Shown here one piece after another: positions 32,901 through 44,500 of a stretch of DNA of 64,000 nucleotides (position 1 is the stretch's first letter; the number at the start of each line of letters is the position of its first letter). A program made the position numbers and the translations under genes. The notes below the pieces were generated by a model. That model was given only the letters and a program-made list of their open reading frames with translations. It was not told the origin of the DNA and ran no database searches. Origin of the DNA: Maniola hyperantus. Lineage: Eukaryota; Arthropoda; Insecta; Lepidoptera; Nymphalidae. The stretch spans positions 4,972,501 to 5,036,500 of the forward strand of contig NC_048539.1 in the NCBI RefSeq assembly GCF_902806685.2. Direction: 5' to 3'.

Positions 32901-35900
32901 GCATCCTACGTCTCCTACCACATCGGCAGAGTTGCGAGGATTACAGGTGAGAATAATATTTACACATTTTATTTTATACATTACTTAGTCTGGTGCAACC
33001 AGTAAAATACGATGGAATTGGGATTTTTAAGGATCTTAGATCTCTTGATTTTGAGGTGACATTTGATAGATCTTCACAAACTTCTTTCTTTGGAGTTTAG
33101 CGTCATGATAGTAAAATCAAAATCGATGACATGATAGTAGTTTAGGAAACGGTAGCATAATAGGGGTTATTAAAACGAGTGAGTTTAAAAACCGAGTGCC
33201 GCAGGCGAGGTTTTTAATAGTATCGATAAAAAGATATTTTACTATAAAGATGAGGGTTAATAGGCTGGCATGGGATGGACACATAATGCGGAGGGAAGAA
33301 AACCATGTCACTAGAAAAATGTTAAGTATGCATGTGGAAGGAAAAAAGAGGAGAGGACGACCAAAGTAAAGGTGGATGGATTGCGTGAAAAAGGGGTGGA
33401 TAATACGTTGACGAATGACAGAAGTGAGTGGAAGAAGAAGACATTTTGCGCCGACTCCACGTAGCGTGGGATAAGGTAAGGAAGAAAAAGATAAAAAGAT
33501 AATGTATTTTGCTAGAAGCAGCAGAAAAACTGAAACAGCTCAATGTAATGTTTCCGAGGTCGGTTGTGGAGTTAACATTGGATAGAACTGATCAATCTAT
33601 ATTTTTAGGTCTAGACCCAGCTCAGCCATGTTTTCGGACATCGAATCGTGTGGAGCGTTTGGACGACACCGATGCAGACTTTGTGGATGTTATTCACACT
33701 AACGGTCGACTGCTGCAGAGGATCGGCTTTGGACTTCCCGATCCTATTGGTGTGTAAATTGAAATTATTGACTTTGGCTTCTTTTGAATTTATTGACAGA
33801 CCTGGATGCTGATATGTTCTTTATTCCTGACAACTAGCTGATGCCTGCGACTTCGTTTGCATGAAATTAGGTTTTTTAAAAATCCCGGGAACTCTTTGAT
33901 TTTCCGGGATAAAAAGTAGCCTATGTCACTCTCCAGGGCTTTGTCTATACCCATGCAAAAACACGTCAATCCGTTGCACCGTTGCGCTGTGACTAATATT
34001 CCCCTTTCCTCTTCAACTAAGCGTCAGGCTCAGGTCTGTACGACAATAGTGCAACGGGCGGGGTTTGAACCACGGGGTTTGTGGTTTTCAGTCCACTCCT
34101 TTACCGGTTGAGCTATTGAGGCTCTAATATGGGTAGTGATTCTATAATTTAGTTTCTCTGTAACAGGTAAGTTCTATAAGCTTGCTTTTATCTTGCACAG
34201 GTCACGCAGATTTCTACCCTAACGGCGGTATGAAGCAACCCGGTTGTGCAAACAAAACCAGCTCAATATGGGCACGGATCTTGCCTATATCACCCGCAAG
34301 TGAGTAAAGATCCTATGTTTTCTTAGTTGTTAGGGGGTTGTAGCAGTTTATTGTGATTCTTACATTGTAAAAATATTTTTTTACAAAAGGGCTATTTACT
34401 TACCAAATTATGTATTTTAAATAGTTACTTATGAATTTTTTTCTCTTAAAATACACAATTATGTCGAAAAACAGAAAACCATAATTTTACTGGTTTTTTC
34501 TTCTGAATTGCACATGAATTCAGCATCCCTGATTTATTTGAAAATGCTTGGCCTAGTAGTTTAAATAATGTTGGTATCAAGATCAGACCGAGGGCTTTCC
34601 TTGCCTTTAACATCAAAAATCTCGATGGCTCCACTTCTTAAATCCTGAATCCTAAGGATCCATCCCAACAAAGGAAATATCTTGTTCACGAAAACGCCGT
34701 ATAATATAACATATATACTAGACTATACCAGATATATATATAATAGACTATATCCATGTTATAGGAGACTATAACATGGATGAAACGCCAGAGAGAATTT
34801 CTGCAAGAGTCGTCCCACGCCTAGATTAATTACCTAGGTACATCATATTCATTGTTTATTTGAAAAATACTTGACAAGTCAATCCTAGTTAGAGGAGAAA
34901 TGTTGATCGATAAAAATGACGATAAATTGGTTGGATGGTTGAATTTGGAAATTGGATTAAATATTATTCATAGAATTGCAAATATTTTTTGTAGAATTGC
35001 AAACATTTTTTATAGAATTGCAAACATTTTTTATAGAATTGCAAATATTTTTTATAGAATTGCAACAGGCGATATGCAGCCATGGACGCGCTTACCTTCT
35101 CTTCACGGAGTCACTGATTAACAATAACTGCAGTTTCCGAGCACATCAATGGAACTTGACTTACGAAGGGTAAGAAGTTTCAATTAAATTATTTATTGAA
35201 GTGATTATTTATCATTTATAAATAGGAACGTCCCTCCAGCATCAGTTTTCATATGGGTACCTTCAAGTCAAGAGTGAATAGACATATCTTCTAAGCAAGC
35301 GCGCTCCATCTTAGGTTGCATGCTCACTTGCCAGCTGATCTGATTGCAGCCAAGCGCTAGTCTATGTCAGTCAGTCGTCCGCAACGCGTCTTCTCGCATC
35401 CGTGTACTCCTTCAATCCCATTTCGGCTTAGGAGTTTTATTCACCATCCATCTAACATCTTGCTGTACGTCCCGCGAAGGCCATGCACGATGCACGATGC
35501 AAAAAGACCGTGAATAGGCTTGACGTACATACGTCTATAATTATTATTAACTAGCTGATGCCCGCGACTTCGTACGCGTGAAATTAGGTTTTTAAAAATC
35601 CCGCGAGAACTCTTTGATTTTCCGGGATAAAAAGTAGCCTATGTCACTCTCCAGGTCTTTATCTATACCCATGCAAAAAATCACGTCAATCCGTTGCACC
35701 GTTGCGACGTGATTGAAGGACAAACCAACAAACAAACACACTTTCGCATTTATATAAGGGTACGGATTGTTTGCTGGATGTGCACGATGAATATTGCATC
35801 CAGCGAGCGCCCCCACCACCGCCCGCGTCGTGCAAATATACAGTGAATAGCGCGGACGTACGTCAGAGTCGGCCTGCGTCGTGCATGACTGATCGTGAAT

Positions 35901-37180
35901 AGACTTGCTGTACAGCAGATTGTACCATTTAGAGGTTGTTTTGAGGTTTTCTTCTGCTCACGCTTGATGCGCGCACGATGGTCTGTATGCTACATCCAGC
36001 ACCGCGGCCTTGACCTGACCTTGGCGGGACGTACAGCAAGATGGATGGTGAATAAAGCGCTTAAAGAGCTTTAGGTAATCGGTTATTATTTTACGAATAG
36101 GGTAAACGCAAGCCTAATAGCGGCTTGTGAGAGATTCTCGTCGTGTTCTGTGATGGGCATCAACGCAGTCGGCGATTCTAGGCGACCCCGCGCTACGGGG
36201 GCATATTTCGTTCTAACCACTGAGAAGGTTCCTTATTGCCGTAAGTTTTTTTAATGTATTATCCTCAATAGTAATAGTAACAGTAATAGTAATAGTAATA
36301 GTAATAGAAATAGTAATAGTAATAGTAATAGTAATAGTAACAGTAACAGTAACAGGAACAGTTATAGTAATAGTAATAGTAATAGTAATAGTAATAGTAA
36401 TAGTAATAGTAATAGTAATAGTAATAGTAATAGTAATAGTAATAGTAATAGTAATAGTAATAGTAATAGTAATAGTAATAGTAACAGTAATAGTAACAGT
36501 AACAGTAACAGTAATAGTAATAGTAATAGTAATAGTAATAGTTTTATTTGCTTGAATGTGGTATAATTTGGTCTTAAATCTATTTTGTTCTAACACATTC
36601 AACCAATTACTTAGTGTGCAAATTATATCCATTATCATAACATAATGTGAAAAATAATCAACAACATATAAGTTCATCTATCTAGGTGACTATCTATATA
36701 TCAAGAGACGTGAGGCGTTTTTATGTTTTTTAAATGATGTCTTAAGGAATTTTTTTCTACGAGTAGACCTAATGGGTGATCGTGAGTAAAACTTACACCT
36801 GTAAGTTTTACTCACGTAAGTACCTTACCTACACTTACTACCTTCACTAATGTAAACACTCTTATAAGTACAATTACAATGGTAAAGTTGTCAATCAATT
36901 ACGTAAGCTACTTACGTGAGTAAAACTTACAGGTGTAATCGCAGCCTTATGTTCATATTGAAGTTAATTTTTATTTTCTCCTGCAGCTACAGAAGATGAA
37001 CGTCGTCATCCCTTACCAGATTTATTAAGAGACCTGCGTCAAGGGTTCCGTATAGATCGGTCAGTTAAAATAATTCCTACCCAAACGCCAGCGTACGCTG
37101 ACCCCTATGTGGTTGAAGAAGTGACTACAACAACTCCTAAGAATTGGTTCTGGAGGCTAGTTGGTAGTTTGGGCAAATAA
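21935..37180 (+). CDS. Secreted neutral lipase, pancreatic-lipase / phospholipase A1 family
   Basis: Exons 21935-22019, 28232-28341, 28897-29049, 29618-29755, 31321-31424, 32819-32946, 33609-33749, 34201-34295 (or 34299), 35069 (or 35058)-35169, 36101-36240 and 36987-37180 give 462 residues, or 467 with the other junction 8-9. The ATG opens a signal peptide (MIFLIVMVFLITPLNYGSAG). The alpha/beta-hydrolase fold follows, with oxyanion strand KTVMIVHGFMSHS, nucleophile S219 in GHSLG, D242 in GLDPAQP, and histidine H323 in CSHGRAY. The family hydrolyses triglycerides or phospholipids outside the cell. The loop between DVIHTNG and HADFYPNGG is short, so the lid is small, as in many insect members. 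A basic, Thr-rich tail of about 65 residues follows the usual end. AATAAA lies at about 37256. Expression site and substrate cannot be read from sequence. Confidence 0.94.
23019..23255. mobile_element. Snap-back element with about 75-bp arms
   Basis: Arms 'acaacccgtttact...gaccTggcgtcgatt' and their reverse complement end at 23255 (gtaaacgggttgt). The pairing runs to 'aactcaacaagtggcag' / 'ctgccacttgttgagtt'. Confidence 0.85.
23690..23850 (+). mobile_element. LINE remnant encoding a conserved C-terminal peptide
   Basis: A frame reads TGDRRAGSFFAQ then RISLAVQRGNAASILGTIP and ends at a stop after HDLYSN. The same peptide recurs at 25180-25320 and in DNA at 63118-63290. It looks like the end of a non-LTR retrotransposon polyprotein. 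Confidence 0.7.
24354..24685 (-). mobile_element. SINE-A copy
   Basis: It is reverse oriented, from 'cagtctaagatgaaagtggg' to the B-box region 'gaatcgaagccgggacctc'. A-box bases are partly decayed. Confidence 0.8.
25180..25320 (+). mobile_element. LINE remnant, second copy of the RISL-VQRGNAASI peptide
   Basis: The frame reads TGDRRAGSYLEQ, RISLVIQRGNAASIFGTLPK and then a stop after a short Asn/Phe-rich end. Confidence 0.7.
26173..27040. repeat. 'gacccggcgaacttcg' repeat with a (gaca)n run
   Basis: It opens 'ctagctgacccggcgaactt' and contains repeated 'atcaggattgaggagttgga' style blocks. A tetranucleotide run of gaca lies at about 26946-27008. A related block is at 37598-38185. Confidence 0.7.
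27359..27850. mobile_element. GC-rich snap-back element, about 40-bp arms
   Basis: The left arm begins 'aggcgccccgtcctattgtc' and the right arm ends 'gacaataggacggcggcgcc'. The inside is rich in CGCGCGA and CGATG motifs and much higher in GC than its surroundings. A 96-codon frame inside (27481-27771) has no recognisable product. Confidence 0.82.
30430..30845 (+). mobile_element. LINE reverse-transcriptase C-terminal fragment, lipase intron 4
   Basis: A plus-strand frame (about 30532-30843) reads LQRLSKDLEILKTIKVRRLE, YFCHIMRNSKYDLLQLIIQG and GRRRTSWLKNLRQWYG, the typical end of a non-LTR retrotransposon polyprotein. Confidence 0.85.
30975..31190 (-). mobile_element. R1/Jockey-like LINE fragment with a zinc-finger-like end
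   Basis: The minus-strand frame reads GYFCGEEDSPSHAILECPGC, resembling the Cys-Cys-His-Cys motif after the reverse transcriptase of R1-type elements. Confidence 0.65.
31425..31820. mobile_element. LINE 3' fragment followed by MITE-F, lipase intron 5
   Basis: 31425-31660 holds 'gcgtccactgcttgacatag' and 'tcctccaccttcctcatcca', blocks common at LINE ends in Lepidoptera. 31675-31820 is a MITE-F copy from 'tggcaatcggggtatgagg' to 'gatctcgacctgtcacgg'. It ends in a (tc)n run. Confidence 0.7.
31821..32818. other. Rest of lipase intron 5
   Basis: AT-rich; I recognise no repeat family or exon here. A 71-codon frame at 32510-32725 has no recognisable similarity. Confidence 0.5.
33225..33500 (+). mobile_element. 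LINE C-terminal fragment, lipase intron 6
   Basis: Read in plus orientation it encodes VNRLAWDGHIMRREENHVTR, then GKKRRGRPK, a stop, and RWMDCVKKG. This is the end of a reverse-transcriptase polyprotein, broken by stops. Confidence 0.82.
33835..34130 (-). mobile_element. Lep-A fragment joined to a tRNA-like SINE head
   Basis: 33835-33985 is Lep-A (gcgacttcgtttgcatg, ggataaaaagtagcctatgt). 34047-34125 in reverse has an A-box-like tagctcaaccgg and B-box-like ggttcaaaccc. There is no complete cloverleaf, so it is not called as a tRNA gene. Confidence 0.6.
34971..35069 (+). repeat. 21-bp tandem array of the lipase exon 9 splice acceptor
   Basis: Units start at 34971, 34992, 35013, 35034 and 35055. 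Each reads tagaattgcaa followed by a T-run (ayatttttta), so each brings its own pyrimidine tract and AG. All five AGs (ending at 34973, 34994, 35015, 35036 and 35057) are in the same frame, and there is no stop between them and the exon. A sixth AG ends at 35068. Confidence 0.93.
35436..36056. mobile_element. Snap-back element split by a Lep-A insertion, lipase intron 9
   Basis: The left arm 'tttattcaccatccatct...cttgctgtacgtcccgc' pairs with the right arm 'gcgggacgtacagcaag...gatggatggtgaataaa'. A Lep-A copy (35552-35765) sits inside. It ends about 45 bp before exon 10. Confidence 0.82.
36263..36541. repeat. (AGTAAT)n microsatellite, about 280 bp
   Basis: A hexanucleotide run of agtaat with scattered agtaac variants. 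It starts about 23 bp after the splice donor of lipase exon 10 (36241). The 154-codon minus-strand frame here is only Ile-Thr repeat. Confidence 0.97.
36781..36940. repeat. Nested palindrome with three copies of one arm
   Basis: 36781-36796 (cgtgagtaaaacttac) and 36801-36816 are exact reverse complements around a 4-nt loop. A third copy of the arm (cttacgtgagtaaaacttac) lies at about 36911-36930. Confidence 0.88.
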
Positions 37181-38546
37181 TAATTAGACCAATGATATCT
37201 TCGTACTTATTATTTTAATTTATAGTGCAATAGATTAGATCTTTAGTGGAGACTGAATAAATTAAAAGGCTACTTAAAATTATGTTTATGTAAGAGACGG
37301 TACTTAAATATTGTAAATAAGTATTCATAGACTATAAATTTTTGTATTTGTATTTTGTATAAGAAATGAATTTAGTTAAGTACCTAGTAGACGATTAAAA
37401 TGTAGGATAATAAAATACTTCATATTAAAAGACAAAGGCACCAATATTACCTGAAATATGAAATGATTAAAAAATGTGCAATACTTAATTTCATACCTAT
37501 AATAAATGACAATAAATAATTACATCCTAAATATAAATAAACAATTGTACTTATAAATTTGTTTAATTGTAAAATTATCGCACTTATTAATTAACTATAG
37601 CTGATCCCCGCGGCTTCGCCCGTGTTTATTTAGGTTTTTAAAAATCCCGTGGAAACTTTTAATTTTCCGGGACAAAAAGTAGCCTATTCATAGTAGCCCG
37701 GAGATGTAAGGACGCAGTACCAAATTTGTCTAACCCATGATTCTTTAAAAATCCTGTGGGATCACCACGATTTAGGAATGCAATTTCCTGCAGCACCAGG
37801 GCTGAGTAGTTGGATCCCCGAGTTCAAAAAAGTCTTTACTTGGTAAGTACCTCCAATATCAATTTATAAACGACAGTTTCTAAATCCCATCGGTCTTGAT
37901 GGTCAGGTCTCCCTACAGTAGCAGGATCGAGGAGTTGGAATCTACTATGGAACAAAGTTTCTCCATCGATTAATAAAAATTACTCAAATCGGTTCAGAAA
38001 TCTCGGAGATTTCGGTGTACGTAGGTAGAAAAACACATCTCCTCCGTTTTTGAAAGTCAGTTTAAAAAGTAGCCTCTTTGGTTAATCCTACTTGTCTGTG
38101 AAAGTCCCGTCAAAATGGGTTCAGCCGTTCCGAAGATTAGCCCTTTCAAACATGCAGACACTTCAATTTTATTTATTAGTATAGATTTAAAGAAAAATAT
38201 AGAATTGATAATATGATCTGTAGGTACGTAAGTATAGCACTTAAAAGTAATTTTGATCAATACTTAATTCAGATAAGTGCCTACCTATATGTTAGAACAA
38301 AAGTGTGGATAAAATAACATTTCACGCTTCGAAAATTAGTAGTTAAAAGTGTCATTTAACGTTCTAATAACAGCAATATAACTGAATAACGTAATGACAT
38401 TGCAATAAATATTACAATTATTTAAACTCAGAAAATTAGAGCTTTTAGCTTAATTAGTGAAATGTATGGTATATATAGTAAATACCGGTTTTCCAGTTAC
38501 TATTTCATACGTCGCAACGGTATTGGTAAATAGCCATTTCGTGAAA
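37181..38546. other. Spacer between lipase and ppk
   Basis: It contains the lipase 3' untranslated region with AATAAA at about 37256, then a diverged Lep-A/'ccccgcggcttcgcccg' repeat at 37598-38185, then AT-rich sequence that should hold the ppk promoter. Confidence 0.6.
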
Positions 38547-41500
38547 ATGATACGGAAACAGTGGAAAATGAAGAGAGAGAGGAAACTTAAGATACAGAGG
38601 AAACTAAAAACTGTCTACCATAATGCTTTTGTTAAAAGATTTGTATATTTCGGACGCAACAGCAGCATTCAAGGTCTCAAATATATTTTTCAAGCAAATG
38701 GAACTCCTTTAAGCAGGTATGAAAATCTGTCTTAGACATCTTTTGAATACAGTAGAAACTAGATTATACGGATTCGCGATTATCCGGACTACCATACCCG
38801 GGTATTTTTCCGCCATTTTGTACGATAAATCAAAAACTATTATGCATAAAAATAAATAAAAACCTGTTTTAGAATTTACAGGCAAAGCCCTTTCATATGA
38901 TTTCCCGTTTGGTATAGTTATCTTACTTTGAAAATTGAAAATACTATTATGGTGAACTACATAATATGCACAAAACCCACTTTTCTTCATACATTCGATT
39001 ATCCGGATTTTCGATTATCCGAATCCCTAACGACAATTTCCACTGTAGTTCCAATGTAGTTTGATATTGAAACTACGGCCTATGGCAGGTTTCCTCATGG
39101 TGTTTTCCTTCGCCGTTAAAGCAAGTCATAATTAATTAATTAAAACGAACATGACTTCCAAAAGTTAGAGGTGCGTGCCCGGGATCGAACCCCCGACCTC
39201 TGATTAGAAGGCGGATGTCTTAATCCTTACTCTATGCTGTGGCTTAGGGGCCTTAAGCTGAGATCTATAGAGCGCACTTTGACTTTGCTCAGACTTAAGA
39301 TTGAGTTAAAACGAGACAGATTTATGTGGGAAATATAGCTCTGTCTCGTTTTAACTCTATATTAAGTCTAAGCTAAGTCAGAGTGCGCTCTATAGATCTC
39401 ACCCTTAGTTTCGCTCAATGACTTGATGCGTTTTTAATAAAGGTTATTCTGGCTGCTTCTGCTGATTGTATTTACCGGGTGTCTGTATCTGCTACTGGTG
39501 CCAGTCGTACAAAGAGGTGGATCTATTAGTCTCACTCCTGATACTCGCTATTTGCATTGGAACACCACATTCCCGGGGGTCACTGTGTGTGAAAAATATT
39601 ATTTTCGCGAAGTGGAAACGAAATTACTGAAACATCGTAAGTATAATTTACTATCCTACTAATTATTATTAACTAAGTAGAACATGCCAGCGATTTCGTC
39701 CGTGTGGATTTGGGTTTATGAAAATCCCGTGGGACCTTTTTGATTTTCCTAAGATTCCGACGAATTGAGAACCTCCTCCTTTTTTTGAAGTCGGTTAAAA
39801 AGTAGCCTATGTCACTCTCCAGGTCTTTAAAGTATAACCATGCAAAAAATCACATCGATCCGTTGCTTCGTTGTGACGTGATTGAAGGACAAACCAACAA
39901 ACCAATAAACCAACAAAGAAACACACTTACGCATCCATACTTAATATTATAAATGCGAAAGTGTGTCTGTCCGTCCGTCTGTCTGTCAGTCTGTCTGCTA
40001 GCCTTTCACGGCCCATCCGTTCAACCGGTATTGACGAAATTTGGTACAGACCTCTTGCATCCCGGGGAAGGACATATACTACTTTTTATCCCGGAAAATC
40101 AAAGAGTTCCCACGGGATTAAAAAAAAATCTCAATCCACGCGGACGAAGTCGCGGGCATCATCTAGTTTATAATATTTTTTCAATTCATTTATATTATTT
40201 TAGCGTTTAAACTATCGTGAGTGATTTCCATTAAGTAGGTATATATAATATCTGTCAGCGGCTGTACTCACGTACTCATGAGTCCGTTGCGAGGGTGGCT
40301 GAGGTAGGCGGGGGTCTTCTTGCTGATCTTCATCGCTGGAGCCGTCACCGCAAGCACCGCACTGTCCAGGCAAGCGGAGAGCTAATAGTGTCCTGTCCCA
40401 CGACTGATGCCCTTGTCTTAGCGTCAAAAAGCGGTTTCCACGCTGAGGGTAGCATCCATCCATTGTCACGATTGAACCGCGACGCGTGCGCGAACTAACT
40501 TCCTTGAAAAAGGACCCCGGATGGGTTCGAAACTAGTCAGGCTAACGTCGACTAAATACGTGAGTACCTACAGCCGTTGACAGATATCATTTATATTAAT
40601 TTATAACTAAGGAAGTCGAGATTGGTGGAAGTGGCATTTCAACGCTTTTGACTACATACGGCATATCGCGGATGTGACACACGGCCGCGGTAACTGCGGC
40701 AACTATTGTGCGCCTTGTGGGAAGTCTAATGCGCCGTCTTGCAATATGACCTGGAGGAATTTAATTGAAAACGTAAGTAATAATAAATTATTACGTCTAG
40801 CTATTACCCTCGGCTTCGCTCGCGTGGCTCAAGGGAAGAATAAAATTAAGGTTCAGTTACGATACTTTTTGATGGCATGGTTGCTTTATTTCTGATTTTC
40901 ATCGAAAATTTAGACATGTTTAGGAAGTTAATCCATATCTCCGTTGCAGCGTTATTGAACGACAAATGCTCAAAAATTAGCAAAAATAGCCTTTTCCACT
41001 TTTCAGATCCTCAACCTATGCCTATACAAAAATTTTCTGTATCTGTATGATTGATGGACAAATGCTTGAAAAATATCATGTTACTAGCTGACCCGCCCCG
41101 GCTTCGCTCGAAAAATGACGGACTTTCACACAAACTTTCATCCCCTATTTAATCCACCCACGCTGTGCGTTGATATATAAGTCAGTCAGTCAGGACTTTG
41201 AATTTTATATATATAGATTGAAAGGTATACCTATGCAAAAGCAATTTAAAATTATTTGAGCTACTTACCACTGTAGGTATCTGATACCAAAATTATTTCA
41301 GGTTCACAAAAAATGTGACGAGTTGATTACTAACTGCCATTTCAACAAAGTTAAGTTCCCCTGCTGCAAACACTTTTACACAGTTGACTCCGAAAATGGT
41401 CAATGTTTCTCATTCAACAGTTTGCAGGGCCCGTAAGTTACATAATACATTTATATTCGTGTAATATAAGTACTAACACACTGCCAGTGCGTCGTTCGTT

Positions 41501-44500
41501 CGAATTAGAAAGTCTTATTAGAACTTAGTGGACACTTGATCTTGATACCTCAGGATCAATGATTTATATTTTATACCTAATAGAGATTAGGATTTGAAAT
41601 TCTTCTTCACTGTCATTCTTTAGATACATTGTTTTTGTTATACAAGGAACATTCACATAAGTTTGACGGGGCTCTTTCATTATCACATTTGGTAAAATAT
41701 CAAATTAGACAGATGCACATACACCAAATACTTCAGTCACAATTAAAAGTTAGCTGTACAGCACTATCTCGGATATTGAATTAAACTACAGCTACACTAG
41801 GAGGTGTCATTTTGACTATTTCTTCAGCAAATTATGCATAACATATAACCATATAATACAATAGGTACGCGGCCGAAAGTAATGCACATCGACCTTTAGA
41901 CGGGATAGCAGATTTGTACAGCATTTGTCTCAGTCGTTGAGACCGACAAAACGTCCTACAGGTATGAGTGACAGAGACAACGCTCTACAAAGCCGAAATG
42001 TCACTCTAAAGACCGATGTACACTAATTTCTGCCGCGTACTGTAAGTATATTGCCACAGACACAAACACATTATACAACGTCAAGAAATAGTGGGAAAAG
42101 TAGAGCACATTTTGTTCATAGCCTACTCGAACATAATCAGCTGATATCACACTGATAAGAATCCTCAAACGATTAGTAGGTACTTGTTTTTATTATGACG
42201 TAATTGATATTGGTATAGCGATTGTTACCTGATACCTCTAATTAACGTTTTCCAGGTTTACTGGGGATTTTCAGTTTTATGTGAATAGAAGTACTGGTCC
42301 TGGTGCACTGTCTTTTCAGCTACTGTCTAATGCAGAAGTATGATTCTTTTCTTATTATTTCCCTCTATGGAGAGAGACGTGGAACCTTGGCTGGAATACC
42401 TAGCAACTTCATTGCTTTTAGGGTTCCGTACCTAAAGCGTAAAACGGGACTCTATTACTAAGACTCCGCTGTCCGTCCGCCTGTCTGTCCGTCTGTCTGT
42501 CCGCCTGTCACCTGAGGCCCAACCGCGGTTGTTTGACAGCTACAATGTCACGATCGCAATCATCTCTGATTGGTTAATGCTCGCTCACTATTGGCCACAA
42601 TGCATTGTTGCAACAAGAATCGCACAAATTCAGCCAATCAGAACAATTGAGATTGTAATAATGATTGATGCAGGTTTTAGACAATCGCCCTACAGGTGTA
42701 TCTCATGAACCGTGATAGTTAGACAGTTGAAATTTTCACAGATGATGTATTTCTGTTGCCGCTATAACAACAAATACTAAATACAGATTAAATAAATATT
42801 TAAGGGGCCTCCCATACAACAAACGTGATTTTTTTGCTGTTTTTATAGATATTGGTACGGAATCTTTTGTGCACGAGTCCGACTCACGCTTGGCAGGTTT
42901 TTTAAATCTTTGAATAGTTTCTTTATATACTTACAATATTAAATTGTTTATCAATAAACATATTCATGAATTTCAGCATTATTATAGTTTAATTTTAATT
43001 CTGGCTAATTTTATTTCTCTAGATATCCGTACATAGTTCTGAAGAGTTATCCACAAATGTTCTAAACCCGAAGTTCAGATTCGAAGTTGATACGTATTCG
43101 GAAGAAGTAGTGGACTACTTTTTTTCTATAATCGAAGTGGAAAATGAACCAGATTTAGAAAACGAGGATATCGACATAAGGGAATGTCGATATGACCACG
43201 AAATACCAGACCTTCCATTACATACTTATCAGGTAACTAGCTGACGCCCGCGACTTCGTCAGCGTGGAATTAGGTTTTTTTAAATCCCGTGGGAACTCTT
43301 TGATTTTCCGGGACAAAAAGTAGTGTATGTCACTCTCGTCTTTATCTATACCCCATGCAATAAGTGTTTTTTGACGTTTTGACGTGTGTCAATCCGTGGC
43401 GCCGTTACGACGTGTTTGAAGGACAAACCAACAAACAAACACACTTTCGCATTTATAATAAGGGTACCTCTACCTACTGATTAGCTTGTGCCCGCTACTA
43501 CATCCGCGTTTACTATACACAAACAAACCCCTCAGGGATTTCTTTCTTAGCTGATGTCTACGTCATAGCTTTCTGCACAATGTTTCTGCATGTCAAATTT
43601 CAGCCCGATCCGTCCAGTGGTTGAGTTGTGCGTTGATAGATCAGTCATTCAGTCAGTCACCTTTACCTCTTATATATTTAAAAATGATATGGTAATGGGG
43701 CTAATTCTGAGCACAACCTAATTTTAGAGTATTCGCATGCTCTTCTTACTTATGTAATTTGAAAAGAACAGACACAGTTTGACAGTTTTAAATTTAATTT
43801 AGATATTCTGAGAAGATACTATGTATCTTATATTAACATTAAAGCTAAATGAACAAAGCACTTTTGTCTTTTAGTGCTACATATTTCATTACTAAGAAGT
43901 ATTTCAATTTTTTTCTATGTTAGATGGATACATATAATTTGGTTTTTTTTTGATCTTGCATTTTGAATTTCAATAGTTTAAATAATTTTTCAGGTTTATT
44001 CTTATGGTGGGTGCCGTTTAGCTCAAAGTACAGCGAAATCTTTCAACCATTGCCATTGTATACATCCTGTACGTGATATACGATGTACGTATCAACTATC
44101 TACTTGTACTGGAAATCGAATTCCTGTGTAGGTGTTTAGTAGTGCTTGTAATAACTTTCTTTCCATCATCATCATCATGATCAACCCATCGCCGGCTCAC
44201 TGCAGAGCACGGGTCTCCTCTCAGAGTGAGAAGGGTTTGGTCATAACTCATAGTCTACCACGCTGGCCATGTGCGGATTGGTAGACTTCGCACCTTTGAG
44301 AACATTATGGAGCACTGACGATAGATTCGTTCATCGTTGAAGCAAATGATATTTAATTACTTAAAACGCACACAACTCCGAAAAGTTATAGCCGCGTGCC
44401 CGGGATCGAACCCCCGACTTCCGATTAGAAGGCGGACGTCCTAACCACTAGGCTATCACAGCTTTCTTTCTATAATAATAATAATATTTTTTAATCGATT

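Noticed and set aside
34971..35069. Possible CRISPR-like array of regular direct repeats
   Set aside because: Units are contiguous with no unique spacers, and this is an insect intron.
36213..36677. 154-codon minus-strand frame, the longest simple frame after the exons
   Set aside because: It is an Ile-Thr repeat produced by the (AGTAAT)n microsatellite.
44085..44135. Reading ppk exon 7 on to the TAG at about 44131 as a C-terminal end
   Set aside because: A good GT donor at 44085 joins in phase to exon 8 and restores the conserved HPVRDIRYKDMYCNYTG run, and TM2 lies further on.
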